Translations under genes and position numbers: made by a program | Source of the DNA: JBBRLA01 sp038231615 | Lineage (GTDB): Bacteria > Myxococcota_A > Polyangia > Palsa-1104 > JAEUJZ01 | Direction of reading: 5' to 3' | DNA: 14,142 nucleotides | Assembly: GCA_038231615.1 (NCBI GenBank) | Contig: JBBRLA010000152.1 | Span: 1 to 14,142, forward strand | Shown: in pieces, positions 12,302 to 14,142 of the stretch | How the letters are laid out: each line of letters begins with the position of its first letter | Position numbering within the stretch: the first letter of the stretch is position 1 | The notes under the pieces: model-generated | Databases searched by the model: none | The model's input: the letters and a program-made list of their open reading frames with translations, nothing else | What the model was told of the DNA's origin: nothing

Positions 12302-14142
12302 ATGGCAGCCAAGCTCCTTTACCGAGACGCACAGGGACGCGATGCCGCGGTCGATCTGCCGCCCGACGGGGCCTTCCTCGGGCGCGCGGTCGACTGCGTT
12401 GTCCGCACCGACGATGCGATGGTCTCGCGAAAGAACTGCAAATTCGCCCTCCTCGGGGGACGCTGGTATGCGGAGGATCAAGGCTCGGCCAACGGCACCT
12501 TCGTCAACGAGCGCCGCATCCAGAAGGAGGTCATCAACCATGGCGACGTGATCCGCTGCGGCTCCTTGCAGGTGCGCTTCATCGAGTCGCCCGACGCCGC
12601 CCCCTTCACGGCGTCCAAGGCGGTGCCGGTCCAGTCCGAGAAGCCCGGGCCGATGTCCGACTCGGTGGCCCAGACCGGGCACCATCCGATCGCCCAGATC
12701 GAGGCGCTGCTGGAAGGCGGCGGGGTCCCGCCGGATCGGGTGACCAGCGGTCAGCCCTCCGCCGGCACCTCCAGCACCGACAAGCGCAAGGAGGAGGCCC
12801 AGAAGGGGCTGGCCGAGGTCGAGGCGCTCAAGGCCGCCGCCGCCGAGGCCAAGCAGCAGCGCGACGAGACCGCCCAGAAGATAGAGGCGGCTGACAGCGA
12901 TAACAAGCGCCTGCGCATCGACCTGGCCGCCCAGAAAGACGCCTTCGAGAAGGCCAAGAGGCAGTCCAAGCAGGTCGAGGAGGAGCACCTTGCCCAGCAG
13001 CGGGTAAACGACCAGTTTCGGGGCGAGGTCAAGCAGCTCAAGGGCGATCTTGAAAAGGTCAAGACGACGGCTGAGGAGCTGCGCGTTCAGAACGAGACCA
13101 AGGACCGCCAGCTTAGCTCGCTGAATGACGACGTCCGCCGGGCCAAGCAGACGGCGGACTCGCTGAACGCCAAGCTGGTCGAGGTGACCCGGGCGCGGGA
13201 CGAGCAGATCCGGGCCATCAACGACCAGCACGGCGATGCCGAGCGCCTTCGGGAAGTCCTGAAGGAACGCGAGAAGATGCTGGAGGAGCGCCGCGTCGGT
13301 CTGGTCAACCTGGATGTGCAGCTCAAGGAGACGCGCACCCGGGCGGACGCGCTGGAGAAGGACCTGTTCCAGGCCAAGGGCGAGCGGGACCGGCTGAAGG
13401 ATCGCCTGGGCAAGAACCAGGCCCAGCTGGAGACCTTCCAGGCCGAGATCGACCGGCTGAACAACGCGGTGGTGGCCGGGCAAGATGCGGGCGGGGAGCA
13501 ACTGTCGCACCTGGGCCAGCAGAACACCGACTTGCGCGCGGAGGTGCACCGGCTGCAGGGCGAGGTCGAGACCGCGCAACAGTACATCGAGCGCACCAAG
13601 GGCGACATCGCCCAGATGGAGAAGCTGCGCGCCACCGCCACCGAGTACGCCGAGTACAAGGGCGGCGAGAAGCAGCGCATCCAGCAGTTCGTCGATCAGG
13701 CCACCAGGCAGACCGCCGAGCAGGTCAAGTCGCAGCTCGAGACCGCGTTCCAGGCAGAGCGGCAGAAGCTGGCGGAGGCCCGCACCGCTGCTCTGCGAGA
13801 GCGGGACGAGGCCCTTTCGGCGGCCCACGCATCGGCGGCGGCAACCCAGGAGTCGCAGGTTGCCGGACAGGCCGCCGTGGCACAGGCCGCCAACGACGCG
13901 GCCCGGGAGAAGCTGGCGCGGATCGAGGCCGAGGTGCAGACCCTCGTGGTCGATCGCGACGGCCTGCGGGCCCGCCTCGCCGAGAGCGAGGAGATGCTCC
14001 AGCAGAACGAGGGCAAGCTCCACGAGAGCGAGGAGAAGCTGCGCGAGGCCGCGGCCAAACTCCTTTCGACCCCCGCCGCGGTCCCTGCCCCGGCGGCGAT
14101 CCCTGCCTCGACGGGCGATGCCGACGGCGAACGTCTGGTGCA
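12302..14142 (+). CDS. FHA-coiled-coil protein (3' end off window)
   Basis: 613 codons are visible from ATG 12302; the gene runs off the right edge. GAGAG about 5 bases upstream serves as Shine-Dalgarno. Residues 1-98 form an FHA domain with FLGR (R28, the only intact pocket Arg among the four FHA proteins here), MVSRKN (S42; Asn 45 in place of His) and GSANGTFVN (N64). A Ser/Pro-rich linker (about 99-160) precedes a very long, highly charged Glu/Lys/Arg/Gln/Ala coiled coil (about 160-590) with short breaks such as the Gly-rich stretch near 396. The last visible part is an Ala/Pro linker, so another domain may follow. No signal peptide or TM segment. Such a shape fits a cytoplasmic filament or spacer scaffold. 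The long open frame on the opposite strand (12128-14023) is a codon-bias shadow. Confidence 0.88.
   Translation, partial: MAAKLLYRDAQGRDAAVDLPPDGAFLGRAVDCVVRTDDAMVSRKNCKFALLGGRWYAEDQGSANGTFVNERRIQKEVINHGDVIRCGSLQVRFIESPDAAPFTASKAVPVQSEKPGPMSDSVAQTGHHPIAQIEALLEGGGVPPDRVTSGQPSAGTSSTDKRKEEAQKGLAEVEALKAAAAEAKQQRDETAQKIEAADSDNKRLRIDLAAQKDAFEKAKRQSKQVEEEHLAQQRVNDQFRGEVKQLKGDLEKVKTTAEELRVQNETKDRQLSSLNDDVRRAKQTADSLNAKLVEVTRARDEQIRAINDQHGDAERLREVLKEREKMLEERRVGLVNLDVQLKETRTRADALEKDLFQAKGERDRLKDRLGKNQAQLETFQAEIDRLNNAVVAGQDAGGEQLSHLGQQNTDLRAEVHRLQGEVETAQQYIERTKGDIAQMEKLRATATEYAEYKGGEKQRIQQFVDQATRQTAEQVKSQLETAFQAERQKLAEARTAALRERDEALSAAHASAAATQESQVAGQAAVAQAANDAAREKLARIEAEVQTLVVDRDGLRARLAESEEMLQQNEGKLHESEEKLREAAAKLLSTPAAVPAPAAIPASTGDADGERLV

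Noticed and set aside
12128..14023. 631-aa Leu/Gly/Val-rich open frame on the minus strand
   Set aside because: It is antisense to the FHA-coiled-coil gene, whose Glu/Lys/Gln/Ala codons read as Leu/Gly/Val on the other strand. It has no recognisable domain.
1..14142. CRISPR arrays, insertion sequences, tRNA or rRNA genes
   Set aside because: I found no regularly spaced direct repeats with unique spacers, no transposase-like protein, and no tRNA or rRNA signature on either strand.

Overview
The window is GC-rich, densely coding DNA with strong G/C preference at third codon positions. It looks like a large-genome Gram-negative bacterium of the Myxococcota/deltaproteobacterial kind. That guess rests on several FHA proteins in a row, a periplasmic VWA protein with a signal peptide, a DUF4159/VWA membrane cassette, and SD-led, tightly packed genes. 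No rRNA or protein marker fixes the taxon, and Planctomycetota or related lineages remain possible.

Layout. Positions 1-2083 hold two overlapping minus-strand genes: a DUF4159-type protein with a Tat-like signal, then a membrane VWA/glutamine-amidotransferase-like protein that runs off the left edge. Positions 2084-2417 are a divergent intergenic region with a good sigma70-like promoter facing right and a weaker one facing left; their -35 boxes are 3 bp apart. From 2418 to the right edge nine genes run on the plus strand with gaps of 72 bp or less, two of them overlapping their upstream neighbour, so they probably form one operon.

The first part of the operon is a contractile phage-tail-like (extracellular contractile injection system type) baseplate set. 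It contains a 64-aa zinc-ribbon protein, a gp25-like wedge protein, a 1009-aa baseplate-J-like protein, a TIGR02242-like tail protein carrying an N-terminal PASTA domain, and a 537-aa protein of a kind seen beside such baseplates. Sheath, tube, spike and AAA+ ATPase genes are not in the window.

The second part is four consecutive FHA-domain genes: zinc ribbon-FHA; signal peptide-VWA-TM-FHA; TM-zinc ribbon-FHA; and FHA followed by a very long coiled coil that leaves the right edge. Three of the four FHA domains lack the conserved Arg of the phosphothreonine pocket. The fourth keeps it but has Asn in place of the conserved His.

Working hypothesis (inference): this is a phage-tail-derived injection machine whose baseplate touches peptidoglycan through PASTA, and which is anchored, scaffolded or triggered at the inner membrane by an FHA/VWA/zinc-ribbon module. 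Ser/Thr phosphorylation may control it. The co-operonic layout is visible directly; the functional coupling is not proven by the sequence.
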